A model generated the notes under the pieces. That model had not been told where the DNA came from and made no database searches. It saw nothing but the letters and a program-made list of their open reading frames with translations. This document shows, piece by piece, positions 8,799-16,559 of a DNA stretch of 64,000 bases. Numbering within the stretch: the stretch's first letter is position 1; each line of letters starts with the position of its first letter. A program made the translations under genes and the position numbers. The DNA lies in assembly GCF_016019885.1 (NCBI RefSeq), contig NZ_JAEANY010000003.1:248001-312000 (forward strand), given 5' to 3'. The stretch comes from Aurantiacibacter sediminis (GTDB lineage Bacteria; Pseudomonadota; Alphaproteobacteria; Sphingomonadales; Sphingomonadaceae).

Positions 8799-9060
8799 TT
8801 TTCCCTGCGAAGCGGCATCCGCCGCTTCATCCTCGCTAGACGCGCAGGCAAGCTGCGCCCGCTGCGGGCGGCCGTTCGGCCTTGCGGGCTGGTCGCCCGT
8901 GCTCCGTGACGCCAATCAAATGGAGCGCCAGTCTCGCCGGTCGCAGGCTAGCGACAGCAAGCGACCGCGAAGCCCGCAGGTGCCGCGCGGGCGGAACGCA
9001 GCCCCGCCGGAGCGAATAGCGCCGAGGACGCGACCACGGAAGTGGTCGCATGAGACAAAC
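8799..9060. repeat. Highly structured non-coding region with multiple short palindromes
   Basis: 262 bp between cpaF and a small membrane-protein gene hold no credible ORF. They contain several perfect hairpins: GAAGCGGC/GCCGCTTC with a four-base loop (8809-8828), GCCCG/CGGGC (8857-8869), GGCC/GGCC (8869-8880) and GCGACCAC/GTGGTCGC with a four-base loop (9030-9049). The 20-mer at 8866-8885 recurs exactly at 19488-19507, and the first hairpin resembles the one at 29824-29857. This looks like a composite of dispersed palindromic elements; the first hairpin could also end cpaF transcription, though it has no T-run. Confidence 0.5.
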
Positions 9061-9327
9061 TCACCCCCGTATCCAACCCACCACACCAAACGCACACAGC
9101 GCCAGCCCTGCGAACAGGCTCAGCGCGCCGATATCGCGCCACGGCATGATGCCCACCGCATCGGGATGCTTGCGGCGTGAACGCCTGCGATCGCCGAGCG
9201 CTGAAACTGCCGAAAGCGTCAGCAGCATTGCACCTGCAATCACATATCGCGTCGCATCGCTCGCAAAAATGATTAAGTCGGGCCAGTGCATCGCGCGCCA
9301 TATGGCGGCGCCCTTGTCTAGCGACAA
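9061..9327 (-). CDS. Small hypothetical membrane protein
   Basis: 88 residues with two hydrophobic segments (about residues 15-45 and 65-86) separated by a basic stretch DRRRSRRKHPD. No recognised domain. The start at 9327 would make its first codon overlap the most upstream possible start of the divergent EamA gene; an internal ATG at 9291 (MHWPDLII) is a reasonable alternative giving 76 residues. The patterned hydrophobicity argues for a real gene, but conservation is unknown. Confidence 0.5.
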   Translation of the reverse strand: MSLDKGAAIWRAMHWPDLIIFASDATRYVIAGAMLLTLSAVSALGDRRRSRRKHPDAVGIMPWRDIGALSLFAGLALCAFGVVGWIRG

Positions 9328-9353
9328 TGCTTGATCGCCGCGCGCGCTGGCCT

Positions 9354-10268
9354 ATGGCGATGGGCGTGAGCGACAATGCGAATGACCGGCCGCTTTTGGC
9401 CCTGCTGATCAGGCTGCTGGGCATTGCAGGCTTCGCGCTGATGGCGGCGCTGATTAAGCTCGCTTCGGAAAGCGGTGTCCATATTCTGGAGATCGTGTTC
9501 TGGAGGCAATTCGTCTCGCTGCCGCTCCTTGTCGGATTTGCGTTGGTAACCGGCGGGCTCGCGCAATTCGCCACCAAACGCCCAAAGGCCCATGCTGTGC
9601 GAGCCATCTATGGAATCGCAGGCATGATCCTGAATTTCGGCGCCGTGATCCTGCTCCCCTTGGCAGAGGCGACGACCATCGGCTTCACCGCGCCCATATT
9701 TGCCGTGATACTGTCTGCTCTCCTACTGAAGGAAAGCGTCGGCATCTGGCGATGGTCTGCCGTTCTGGCGGGTTTTGCCGGGATCGTGATTATCGCGCAG
9801 CCGGGCGGCGGGGCGATCCCGCTGGAAGGTGCGCTAGTCGCTTTGGGCGCAGCATTCATGATTGCGCTCATTTCGATCCAAATCCGCGATCTGGGGCGGA
9901 CCGACAAGCCGATCGTTATCGTCTTCTGGTTTAGCCTCGCAACAGTCGTAATGATGCTGCCGGCGCTCCTCTTCGTTCACGAACCGCTTTCCCAGCGGCA
10001 ATGGCTGTTATTGCTGGGCGTCGGCCTGACGGGAACCTGGGGGCAAGTGCTGATCACGGTCGCACTCCGCTTCGGCAAAGTATCAAGCGTCATCGTGATG
10101 GATTATTCCAGCCTCATCTGGGCGACGCTGTACGGATGGCTGATTTTCGCCGTCTTGCCCACCACCAGCCTGTGGTTCGGCGCCCCTCTTGTGGTCGCTG
10201 CGGGAGTCACCATTGCGTGGCGAGAGAACGTCCTGCGAAAGCAACGCTTCGTCGAACAGGCCTCCTGA
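9354..10268 (+). CDS. EamA/DMT-family transporter
   Basis: 304-residue membrane protein with ten predicted helices in two EamA repeats, similar in layout to RhaT/RarD-type metabolite exporters. Typical features are the EIVFWRQF loop after helix two and the short GVGLTGTWGQVLIT motif in the second half. The substrate is not predictable. Several starts are possible: ATG at 9327, 9354 or 9360, none with a strong ribosome-binding site. I prefer 9354 because the extra residues from 9327 are arginine-rich and would run into the divergent gene. It is followed after 74 bp by the entericidin gene. Confidence 0.85.
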   Translation: MAMGVSDNANDRPLLALLIRLLGIAGFALMAALIKLASESGVHILEIVFWRQFVSLPLLVGFALVTGGLAQFATKRPKAHAVRAIYGIAGMILNFGAVILLPLAEATTIGFTAPIFAVILSALLLKESVGIWRWSAVLAGFAGIVIIAQPGGGAIPLEGALVALGAAFMIALISIQIRDLGRTDKPIVIVFWFSLATVVMMLPALLFVHEPLSQRQWLLLLGVGLTGTWGQVLITVALRFGKVSSVIVMDYSSLIWATLYGWLIFAVLPTTSLWFGAPLVVAAGVTIAWRENVLRKQRFVEQAS

Positions 10269-10342
10269 CCGGGAACCTGCACCCCCTTATCGGATTATAG
10301 GACCTATCAGCATCCCACTTTTGGGAGACGAAAGGACCCGTC

Positions 10343-10471
10343 ATGGCTCGCAAGATTGTAATCGCCATCACCGCCAGCATTTTCATGCTCACTGCAACAG
10401 CCTGCAACACTGTGCGCGGCGTTGGGCAGGATCTGGAAGATGTAGCAGATGATGCGGATGAAGCGATCTAA
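10343..10471 (+). CDS. Entericidin A/B-family lipoprotein
   Basis: 42-residue lipopeptide: a basic N-terminus (MARK), a hydrophobic stretch, a lipobox-like TATAC with the lipidated cysteine at residue 21, then NTVRGVGQDLEDVADDADEAI. The sequence C-N-T-x-R-G-x-G-x-D is the entericidin hallmark. The family consists of small envelope lipoproteins, linked in E. coli to a toxin-antidote pair under stationary-phase control; here only one copy is present. AAAGGA at 10331-10336 is the ribosome-binding site, and a terminator follows at 10511-10540, so it is probably a monocistronic unit. Confidence 0.87.
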   Translation: MARKIVIAITASIFMLTATACNTVRGVGQDLEDVADDADEAI

Positions 10472-10510
10472 GCCTTCACCCTCTACATACCTCCTACGGG
10501 GAGAGAAGAG

Positions 10511-10540
10511 CGCTCGCGAAGCAATTCGCGGGCGTTTTTA
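10511..10540 (+). terminator. Rho-independent terminator of the entericidin gene
   Basis: A 10-bp stem (10511-10520 with 10525-10534, one G-T wobble) with a four-base loop is followed by five T residues. It lies 40 bp after the entericidin stop and overlaps the last bases of the converging DUF938 gene. Confidence 0.8.
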
Positions 10541-11131
10541 TATGCGCCGGTAGACGATCGCCAGATTATTGGCCGGCATTTCATGGCGCGCGGCGCGGCG
10601 AAAACCGCTGGCGTCTGCGAGTTCGTCAAGCTCACCAAGATGCCGAATGCCCCAATCCGGGTTACGCATCCTCAGGCTTTGATCGAAAGCGATATTGGAT
10701 GCGGCGGTCTCGATATTCGCCTCTATGAAAGGGCCATAAAGGATCAGGGGCGCGATTTTGCTGAGCATTGACTGGGCGTGGTGAAACATCGCGGTAGTCG
10801 ATTTCCATGGGCTGATATGGATCATGTTGGCGCAAAAAATCGCATCGGCGCTTTCAACGGGCCAATCGCTATCAGTCGTGGCGAAATGCAACGGCGCGGC
10901 AAGATTGGTCGATTCAGCTTCATCGCGATAGGCTGCGATCGATGTCACTGCCTCAGGATCTGGGTCACTCGGTACCCAGCGCAATTGCGCAAACAAGCCA
11001 GCAAAATAAAGCGCGTGCTCTCCGCTTCCGCTGGCGATTTCCAAAACGGTCCCGCTATCGGGCAATTCCAATCGCAAAATCGCAGCAATCGCATCCCGAT
11101 TTCGCTCGGTCGCTGGCGCGTGGCGTTTCAA
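10538..11131 (-). CDS. DUF938-family SAM-dependent methyltransferase
   Basis: 197-residue class I methyltransferase. Motif I is visible as VLEIASGSGEHALYFA (SAM-binding glycine loop), followed by VPSDPDPEA, and SADAIFCANMIHISPW corresponds to motif IV of the DUF938 family (relatives of METTL26). The N-terminal MKRHAPATERNRDAI is also typical of the family. The substrate is unknown. The ATG at 11131 overlaps the stop of the upstream ABA4-like gene by 4 bp, making it the last gene of a coupled four-gene set that begins with dgt. Confidence 0.85.
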   Translation of the reverse strand: MKRHAPATERNRDAIAAILRLELPDSGTVLEIASGSGEHALYFAGLFAQLRWVPSDPDPEAVTSIAAYRDEAESTNLAAPLHFATTDSDWPVESADAIFCANMIHISPWKSTTAMFHHAQSMLSKIAPLILYGPFIEANIETAASNIAFDQSLRMRNPDWGIRHLGELDELADASGFRRAARHEMPANNLAIVYRRI

Positions 11132-11598
11132 TTGACTTTGCGCAGGCCAGCCGCCGCGCGGGCTCGCCTTTCGCGAATGATGAACCAGATGAGCAGTCCT
11201 GCGGGACCCGCCACGAATGTCAGCGCGAGTATCGGCGCCTGCAGGATGCGCGAAAAACCTTTTGAATCGGCATCCTTAGCGATCCACAATCCGGCGAAGA
11301 GATCGAAGGCAAGGTAATGGATCCAGCCGATCACGATCCCGCCGTCACTGGCGAACAGAGCGCGCACCCCTTCAATGCTTGTGAAATTGCCGCCCCCTTC
11401 GCTGTCAGCAACAGGGACGGGATCGATAGTGCCGGTCAGCAAGAGCGCCATCAGAGATGCGTAGGCGAGGCAGAGCAGTCCCACACCGGCGTAAAACACC
11501 ACGGCTAGCGGAAATGGTTTGCGCGGAAGGAAGATCAGCACGATCCACATCAGGAACGCCCAGCCATTCGCCAGTTGAAAGATAGTGTCCCAGCTCAT
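11128..11598 (-). CDS. ABA4-like membrane protein (DUF4281)
   Basis: 156-residue protein with four hydrophobic helices and the conserved core GWIHYLAFDLFAGLWIAKDA, characteristic of the ABA4-like family named after a plant protein needed for neoxanthin synthesis. Its biochemical role in bacteria is unknown; carotenoid-related function is only suggested by homology. It overlaps both neighbours by 4 bp (ATGA at each junction), so translation is coupled to the NAD(P)-binding protein upstream and DUF938 downstream. Confidence 0.82.
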   Translation of the reverse strand: MSWDTIFQLANGWAFLMWIVLIFLPRKPFPLAVVFYAGVGLLCLAYASLMALLLTGTIDPVPVADSEGGGNFTSIEGVRALFASDGGIVIGWIHYLAFDLFAGLWIAKDADSKGFSRILQAPILALTFVAGPAGLLIWFIIRERRARAAAGLRKVN

Positions 11599-12305
11599 TT
11601 TCCGCTCCCTTCGGACTTGTCCAGCTTGGCGATCAGGCGCTTCAATCCCTCATGCTCGTGGATGAATTGACCCGCGGGTTTTTCCCGCACGCATTGCAAG
11701 GCAGCCGCCGCAAGATCGCTTGCCCGGATCGAGCGAAATTTGCTGTAGGAGCCCTGCAGGAACAGGTCCGCGACCGGAGCTGCGACTTGCCCGATCCCCT
11801 CGAGAAAACGCGCATCCCCTCGCCGCTGTCCGCGCAGAAGGCCCGGCCGCAAGATATCGAGCCGCCGGAACTTTAGCGCCTTAAGGTCGCGCTCGACCTC
11901 GCCCTTCGTGCGCAGGTAGAAATTGCGCGAGCCCGTGTCGGCGCCGACCGATGAGACATACACGAAGCCTGTCGTCCCCGCTGCTTTGGCGGCGCGTGCG
12001 ACATCCATCACCAGATCATGATCCACAGCGCGAAACGCCTCCTCGCTGCCCGCCTTTTTGATCGTCGTACCCAGCGCGCATATGACCGCTTCCGGGGCAA
12101 TCATTTTGACGACTTCGCCCCAATCCTCGCTGTCGGCGAGCACCAGCTCCATCCGTGCGCCGTCAGGAAACTGCATTTCGCTGCGGGCAAGGCCCTGCAA
12201 TGCGAACTGGGACATGTCGATGGAGCGGGTGATTACACTCCGCCCGACCAGACCCGTTGCGCCGACAAGCAGCACGCGCTTTTTTTCAGAAGCCGTATCA
12301 GACAT
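11595..12305 (-). CDS. NAD(P)H-binding protein, atypical SDR (NmrA/TIP30-like)
   Basis: 236 residues with the Rossmann motif [14 protein letters not shown] near the N-terminus, then [24 protein letters not shown] and [10 protein letters not shown], which place it in the extended/atypical SDR group (oxidoreductase HTATIP2/YbjT-like). The catalytic YxxxK is not evident, so a regulatory or redox-sensing role is as likely as a dehydrogenase. The start ATG at 12303-12305 overlaps the dgt stop by 8 bp; a longer frame runs back into dgt and is rejected. Its own stop overlaps the ABA4-like start. Confidence 0.8.
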   Translation of the reverse strand: MSDTASEKKRVLLVGATGLVGRSVITRSIDMSQFALQGLARSEMQFPDGARMELVLADSEDWGEVVKMIAPEAVICALGTTIKKAGSEEAFRAVDHDLVMDVARAAKAAGTTGFVYVSSVGADTGSRNFYLRTKGEVERDLKALKFRRLDILRPGLLRGQRRGDARFLEGIGQVAAPVADLFLQGSYSKFRSIRASDLAAAALQCVREKPAGQFIHEHEGLKRLIAKLDKSEGSGK

Positions 12306-13458
12306 TGGATAGCCCCTCAGGCACGCTGCCGAAAATCTCCGCATATTGGCGGATGGCAAAATAGTCGGTCATTCCCGCGATGTAGTCGGCGATGTGGCGT
12401 CCACGCGCAGGCTCTTCCTCTGGCAGCTTGTCATGCCATTCCGCGTTCATAAGGTCCGGCTGTTGGTCATAGGCGGCATAAAGCCGCGCAATCACATCCT
12501 TAGCCCGGTCCGCCGTGCGCATTTGCTCGGGATGGTGGTACAGCCTGTCATACATGAAGCGTTTCAGCTGGCGTTCTTGCTGCGCCATTCCGGGAGAAAA
12601 GCGCGCGATGGGCCCGCCTGCGCCGCGAACCTGCTCGATCGTATCGATACCTTTGAGGCCTTTGCGGGTCGTCTCGAGCAAGTCATTCACCATGACGCCG
12701 ATCTGCGTACGGGTGAATTCGCGTAATAGTTCGCTCTGGCTCGCATGGGGAAAGCGGCCTTTCACCTCGCGCCAAAGATCGGCGAGGAAATCGAGCGTCA
12801 GCAGGTCATCGAGATCGAGAAAACCGGCGCGCACGCCGTCGTCGATATCGTGATTATCATAGGCGATATCGTCCGCCAGCGCGGCGACCTGTGCCTCCAG
12901 CGAAGGCCAGAGCGACAGGTCCAGCGGCATGGCGGCATTCAACTCGGCGAGCGCCCATTGCGGATCGTCGACCGGTCCGTTGTGCTTTGCAAGGCCTTCC
13001 AGGACTTCCCAACTGAGGTTGAGCCCCTCGATCCCGATATAGGGGCTATCGAGCCGCATTACCGTGCGCAGCGTATGACCGTTATGATCGAAACCGCCGC
13101 GCGGTTTTAGCGCCGCATCCAGCGCCTCCTCCCCCGAATGGCCGAAAGGGGGATGGCCAAGGTCATGCGCCAGGCACAGAGCCTCCGTAAGATCCTCATC
13201 CAGACCCAGATTGCGCGCGACGACGCGGCCGATCTGCGCGACCTCCAGGCTATGCGTCAGTCGGACGCGATAGTGATCGCCATCGGGAGCGATAAAGACC
13301 TGCGTTTTCCCCGCCAGGCGGCGGAAAGCAATCGAGTGGATGATCCTGTCGCGATCACGCTGGAAAGCGCTGCGCGGACCGCGCGCGGTATGTCCGGGTT
13401 GATCGAATTCGCGCCCGCGACTGGCCGCGGGATCGGCTGCATAGGGCGCGCGTGACAT
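12298..13458 (-). CDS. dgt: Deoxyguanosinetriphosphate triphosphohydrolase-like protein
   Basis: 386-residue HD-domain phosphohydrolase that splits dNTPs to nucleoside and tripolyphosphate. The metal site is visible as [13 protein letters not shown] and [15 protein letters not shown] (HD doublet), followed by FDHNGHTLR and, further on, [15 protein letters not shown] supplying the last Asp. The length matches the short dGTPase-like class. I prefer ATG at 13458 over the GTG two codons upstream. It leads a set of four overlapping genes (dgt, NAD(P)-binding, ABA4-like, DUF938). Confidence 0.92.
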   Translation of the reverse strand: MSRAPYAADPAASRGREFDQPGHTARGPRSAFQRDRDRIIHSIAFRRLAGKTQVFIAPDGDHYRVRLTHSLEVAQIGRVVARNLGLDEDLTEALCLAHDLGHPPFGHSGEEALDAALKPRGGFDHNGHTLRTVMRLDSPYIGIEGLNLSWEVLEGLAKHNGPVDDPQWALAELNAAMPLDLSLWPSLEAQVAALADDIAYDNHDIDDGVRAGFLDLDDLLTLDFLADLWREVKGRFPHASQSELLREFTRTQIGVMVNDLLETTRKGLKGIDTIEQVRGAGGPIARFSPGMAQQERQLKRFMYDRLYHHPEQMRTADRAKDVIARLYAAYDQQPDLMNAEWHDKLPEEEPARGRHIADYIAGMTDYFAIRQYAEIFGSVPEGLSNV

Positions 13459-13552
13459 GGCCACGTTCGCTAAGCAAATGGCCGCTATCTGACAACGGGA
13501 ACAGGGCGGGAACGCCGCAGAATTGGCGCATCACCGGCGCATTTGGCCGCGC

Positions 13553-14245
13553 TTATCCGCCGATAATCCACTTCGCTGCGGCATCGGCGTGAATGCGCAT
13601 GCCATCGTAGATCGGTAGGACATTGGCACTGACATCGACGAGCAATTCCATCTCCGTATTCGCCAGCACGATGGCCTTTGCGCCATCATTCGCGAGACGA
13701 GAGAACATGGTTTTCAAGGTCCGCTCTGAGTCCTTGCGCACTTTCCCGACCATCAGCTCTTCGTAAATGATGCGATTGAGCTGATCGACATCGCTCATCT
13801 CCGGCGGCAACAGGTCCACACCATGCGCCACCAGCCTGCGGCGATAAAAACTTTCGGTCATGACATTGCGCGTGCCGATAAGGGCTGCCTGCTTCACGCC
13901 ATCCTCCGCCATCCGCTCGCCCACGCATTCGGCGATATGCAGGATAGGCACGTCAACCTCTGCCTGCACCGCACGATAGACCTTGTGCATGGAATTGGCG
14001 CAGATGATCAGCTGCTCGGCCCCCGCATCGGCGAGACGCTTTGCGGAATCGGTGAGCACCTGAGCGCCGCGATCCCAATCCTCGGGCGTCTCGAGGCAAT
14101 AGATCTGCGCGAAATCGAGGTTTTCGATCAATAGCGGCGCAGAGGCTCGCGGATCGACCTCGCGCTGGATTTTCCGATTGATGCGTTCGTAATAGCGGTG
14201 TGTGGAGACCCAGCTCATTCCGCCAATCATGCCCAGCTTGCGCAA
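13553..14245 (-). CDS. Aspartate/glutamate racemase-family protein with one catalytic Cys replaced
   Basis: 230-residue member of the Asp/Glu/hydantoin racemase family, most like the YgeA branch (opening MRKLGMIGGMSWVSTHRYY). The N-domain catalytic cysteine appears retained in ICANSMHK (Cys82). The second-domain motif, normally GCTE, reads LANTEMELL, putting Asn196 where the partner cysteine should be (AAT at 13658-13660). Two-base racemisation needs both thiols, so this protein may have lost racemase activity or catalyse a one-sided reaction. It stands alone between dgt and pntB on the same strand. Confidence 0.82.
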   Translation of the reverse strand: MRKLGMIGGMSWVSTHRYYERINRKIQREVDPRASAPLLIENLDFAQIYCLETPEDWDRGAQVLTDSAKRLADAGAEQLIICANSMHKVYRAVQAEVDVPILHIAECVGERMAEDGVKQAALIGTRNVMTESFYRRRLVAHGVDLLPPEMSDVDQLNRIIYEELMVGKVRKDSERTLKTMFSRLANDGAKAIVLANTEMELLVDVSANVLPIYDGMRIHADAAAKWIIGG

Positions 14246-14318
14246 AATCCGTGCCCCTGTTCTTCAAATTTGCACGCGTGCCTAGCGAGACTTTCGGAGC
14301 CAAGCCAGCCGTTTAACG

Positions 14319-15896
14319 CTAATCGAGAGCTTTGACGATTTCCTCGACCATTTTCTTGGCATCGCTGAGCAGCATCATGGTCTGATCCATATAGAACACG
14401 TCATTGTCGACACCGGCATAGCCGACCCCGCCCATGCTGCGCTTGATGAAGAAGACCTGTTTAGCCTTGTCCACATCGAATACCGGCATGCCGTAAATGG
14501 GGCTGGACTTGTCAGACTTGGCAGCCGGGTTCACCACATCGTTCGCGCCGATGATGAAAGCGACATCGGCCTGCGCGAATTCGCTATTGATGTCTTCCAG
14601 TTCGAACACCTTGTCATAATCGACGGACGCTTCGGCCAGCAGCACGTTCATATGCCCGGGCATCCGACCTGCGACCGGGTGGATGGCGAATTTCACATCG
14701 ATGCCTTTTTCCTCGAGCAGATCGGTCATTTCCCGAAGCGCGTGCTGTGCCTGCGCCACCGCCATGCCGTATCCCGGGATGATGATGACTTTTTCCGCCT
14801 GCTCCAACATGAAAGCTGCATCGGCTGCGCTGCCCTGTTTGTAAGGGCGTTGTTCGCGCGGCTCACCGCCGTCACTGCCGCCGCTTTCGGCGCCAAATCC
14901 GCCCGCGATCACGCTGATGAAGCTACGGTTCATCGCCTTGCACATGATGTAGCTGAGGATCGCGCCCGATGCGCCCACCAGCGCGCCGGTGATGATCATC
15001 GCGGTATTGCCGAGCGTAAAGCCCATCGCCGCCGCTGCCCATCCAGAATAGCTGTTCAGCATTGACACGACGACCGGCATATCCGCACCGCCGATGGGGA
15101 TGATCAGCAGGAAGCCGATCGCGAAGGCAAGCACCGTAATCGCCACGATCAGCGGGAATGTCTCCTCCGGGCCGGTAGCCATCGCGAACATCGCGGTCAG
15201 CACCACAATTGCTGCCAGCGTGCCCAGATTGATCAGGTGGCGCGCGGGAAGCAGGATCGGCGATCCGCTCATCTTGCCGCTTAGCTTGGCAAAAGCGATG
15301 ACAGAGCCCGAAAAAGTGATTGCACCGATGGCGATGCCGAGGCCCATTTCGACCTTGCTGACCGCGCCGATACTGTCGCCCACCAGCAATCCGAAGGCAT
15401 CCGGATTGAGATAGGCCGCCCACCCCACGAGGACGGCGGCAAGGCCGACGAGCGAGTGAAACGCGGCAACCAGTTCGGGCATCGCCGTCATGGCGATCTT
15501 GCGAGCGATCGTGAAGCCGATGATACCGCCAATTGCGATCGCTATGCCGATCTCCACGATATTGGCGATATCGTGGGTCACCAGCGTGGTGATGACCGCA
15601 ATGCCCATGCCGATCATGCCGAAGCGGTTACCCGTTCGGCTTGTCTGCGGACTGGAGAGTCCACGCAAGGCAAGGATGAAGAAAACCCCGGCCACGAGAT
15701 AGGCGAGCGCGACCCATGGGTTTACCGCACCTTGCGCGGCAGCGCCGTCGGCAATCTGCACGCTGGCATCGCCATACCATGTCAGCATCTCATTGCATTC
15801 CGCCGCGCTCATTTCGGGCGTGCAATCGGCGAGCGTCGGAGGTTCGGGCGGGGGAGGAGCGATGACGGCGGCCGTGAGAAATGACGTCACGCTCAT
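14319..15896 (-). CDS. pntB: NAD(P) transhydrogenase, beta subunit
   Basis: 525-residue subunit of the proton-translocating transhydrogenase, which reduces NADP+ with NADH using the proton gradient. Residues 1-340 hold about nine helices (domain II). The C-terminal domain III binds NADP(H), with IIIPGYGMAVAQAQHALREM, HPVAGRMPGHMNVLLAEA and IGANDVVNPAA all visible. A proline-rich stretch (PPPPEPP) near residue 20 is unusual. The start at 15896 overlaps the pntAB stop by 4 bp (ATGA); an in-frame extension upstream runs into pntAB and is rejected. Confidence 0.95.
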   Translation of the reverse strand: MSVTSFLTAAVIAPPPPEPPTLADCTPEMSAAECNEMLTWYGDASVQIADGAAAQGAVNPWVALAYLVAGVFFILALRGLSSPQTSRTGNRFGMIGMGIAVITTLVTHDIANIVEIGIAIAIGGIIGFTIARKIAMTAMPELVAAFHSLVGLAAVLVGWAAYLNPDAFGLLVGDSIGAVSKVEMGLGIAIGAITFSGSVIAFAKLSGKMSGSPILLPARHLINLGTLAAIVVLTAMFAMATGPEETFPLIVAITVLAFAIGFLLIIPIGGADMPVVVSMLNSYSGWAAAAMGFTLGNTAMIITGALVGASGAILSYIMCKAMNRSFISVIAGGFGAESGGSDGGEPREQRPYKQGSAADAAFMLEQAEKVIIIPGYGMAVAQAQHALREMTDLLEEKGIDVKFAIHPVAGRMPGHMNVLLAEASVDYDKVFELEDINSEFAQADVAFIIGANDVVNPAAKSDKSSPIYGMPVFDVDKAKQVFFIKRSMGGVGYAGVDNDVFYMDQTMMLLSDAKKMVEEIVKALD

Positions 15897-16174
15897 TTCT
15901 CCTTCTTCCTGTACATGGCGAGCATCCGCTCCGTGACGGCAAAGCCGCCGAAGATATTCACGCTGGCCAAAACGACTGCGGCCAGCCCCAGCCACTTCGC
16001 CGAGGCCACTTCAGCCGCCGCTGCCGCAATCAACCCTCCAACGATAATCACCGAGGAGATCGCATTCGTCACCGCCATCAGCGGCGTATGCAGCGCAGGC
16101 GTTACCGACCAGACCACATAATAGCCGACGAAACACGCCAGCACGAAAATCGAGAGGATCGCAATGAAGTCCAT
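15893..16174 (-). CDS. pntAB: NAD(P) transhydrogenase, alpha subunit part 2 (membrane)
   Basis: 93-residue membrane piece of the split alpha subunit, with three helices. The family sequence FVGYYVVWSVTPALHTPLMAVTNAISSVIIVGG is clear. I start it at MDFIAILS (16174), because a longer frame would overlap the preceding small gene. It lies 1 bp after that inserted gene's stop and overlaps pntB by 4 bp. Splitting of the alpha subunit into two proteins is usual in alphaproteobacteria; having another gene between them is not. Confidence 0.92.
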   Translation of the reverse strand: MDFIAILSIFVLACFVGYYVVWSVTPALHTPLMAVTNAISSVIIVGGLIAAAAAEVASAKWLGLAAVVLASVNIFGGFAVTERMLAMYRKKEK

Positions 16175-16175
16175 G

Positions 16176-16559
16176 TCAGTCCTTTGTTGCGGTCCATGGC
16201 AGGACGAAACCCCGCCCTTCCGACCAGCTTTGCCCCACCAGCACCGCTCCAATCAGGCACGCTGAATGCTGATACACTCCGGAATTGTCGCTTGTGCGAA
16301 ACGCTATGCAGTCACGCCCCTGCCCACTGCCGAGCTGCCCTGCCTCAATTGGCGATCCATAGAACTCGCCGGTCACCTGGTTTGCATGTGAAAAGCGAAG
16401 CACCATCGGCTGCGAATAGGGCTCGTCGCCAATGTTCAAACGCAGGTCGACGGTCCATTCGCCTTCCATCGGGTGCGGCGGTTCCGCTTCGCGTTCATCT
16501 TGCGCCACGGCAGGTGCGGCAAACAGCGCGAAAGCAAAAGCGAGGAATGCTCCCCTCAC
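16176..16559 (-). CDS. Small secreted hypothetical protein inserted in pnt operon
   Basis: 127 residues with a clear Sec signal peptide (MRGAFLAFAFALFAAPAVAQD, cleavage after AVA) and a mature part of about 107 residues rich in beta-type sequence (GEWTVDLRLNIGDEPYSQPMVLRFS). It contains two cysteines (RDCIAF, HSACLIG) that could pair in the periplasm. No family recognised. Its ATG overlaps the pntAA stop by 4 bp and its stop lies 1 bp from the pntAB start, so it is translated within the transhydrogenase operon. Confidence 0.8.
   Translation of the reverse strand: MRGAFLAFAFALFAAPAVAQDEREAEPPHPMEGEWTVDLRLNIGDEPYSQPMVLRFSHANQVTGEFYGSPIEAGQLGSGQGRDCIAFRTSDNSGVYQHSACLIGAVLVGQSWSEGRGFVLPWTATKD

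Noticed and set aside
10271-10300. GGAAC upstream of the entericidin gene as an EcfG-type general-stress promoter
   Set aside because: No CGTT or GTT element at the right distance, so only the -35-like half is present.
14000-14002. First catalytic cysteine of the racemase also missing
   Set aside because: Compared with the usual CNT motif it seems absent, but YgeA-type enzymes carry the Cys two residues before the Asn, and Cys82 fills that place.
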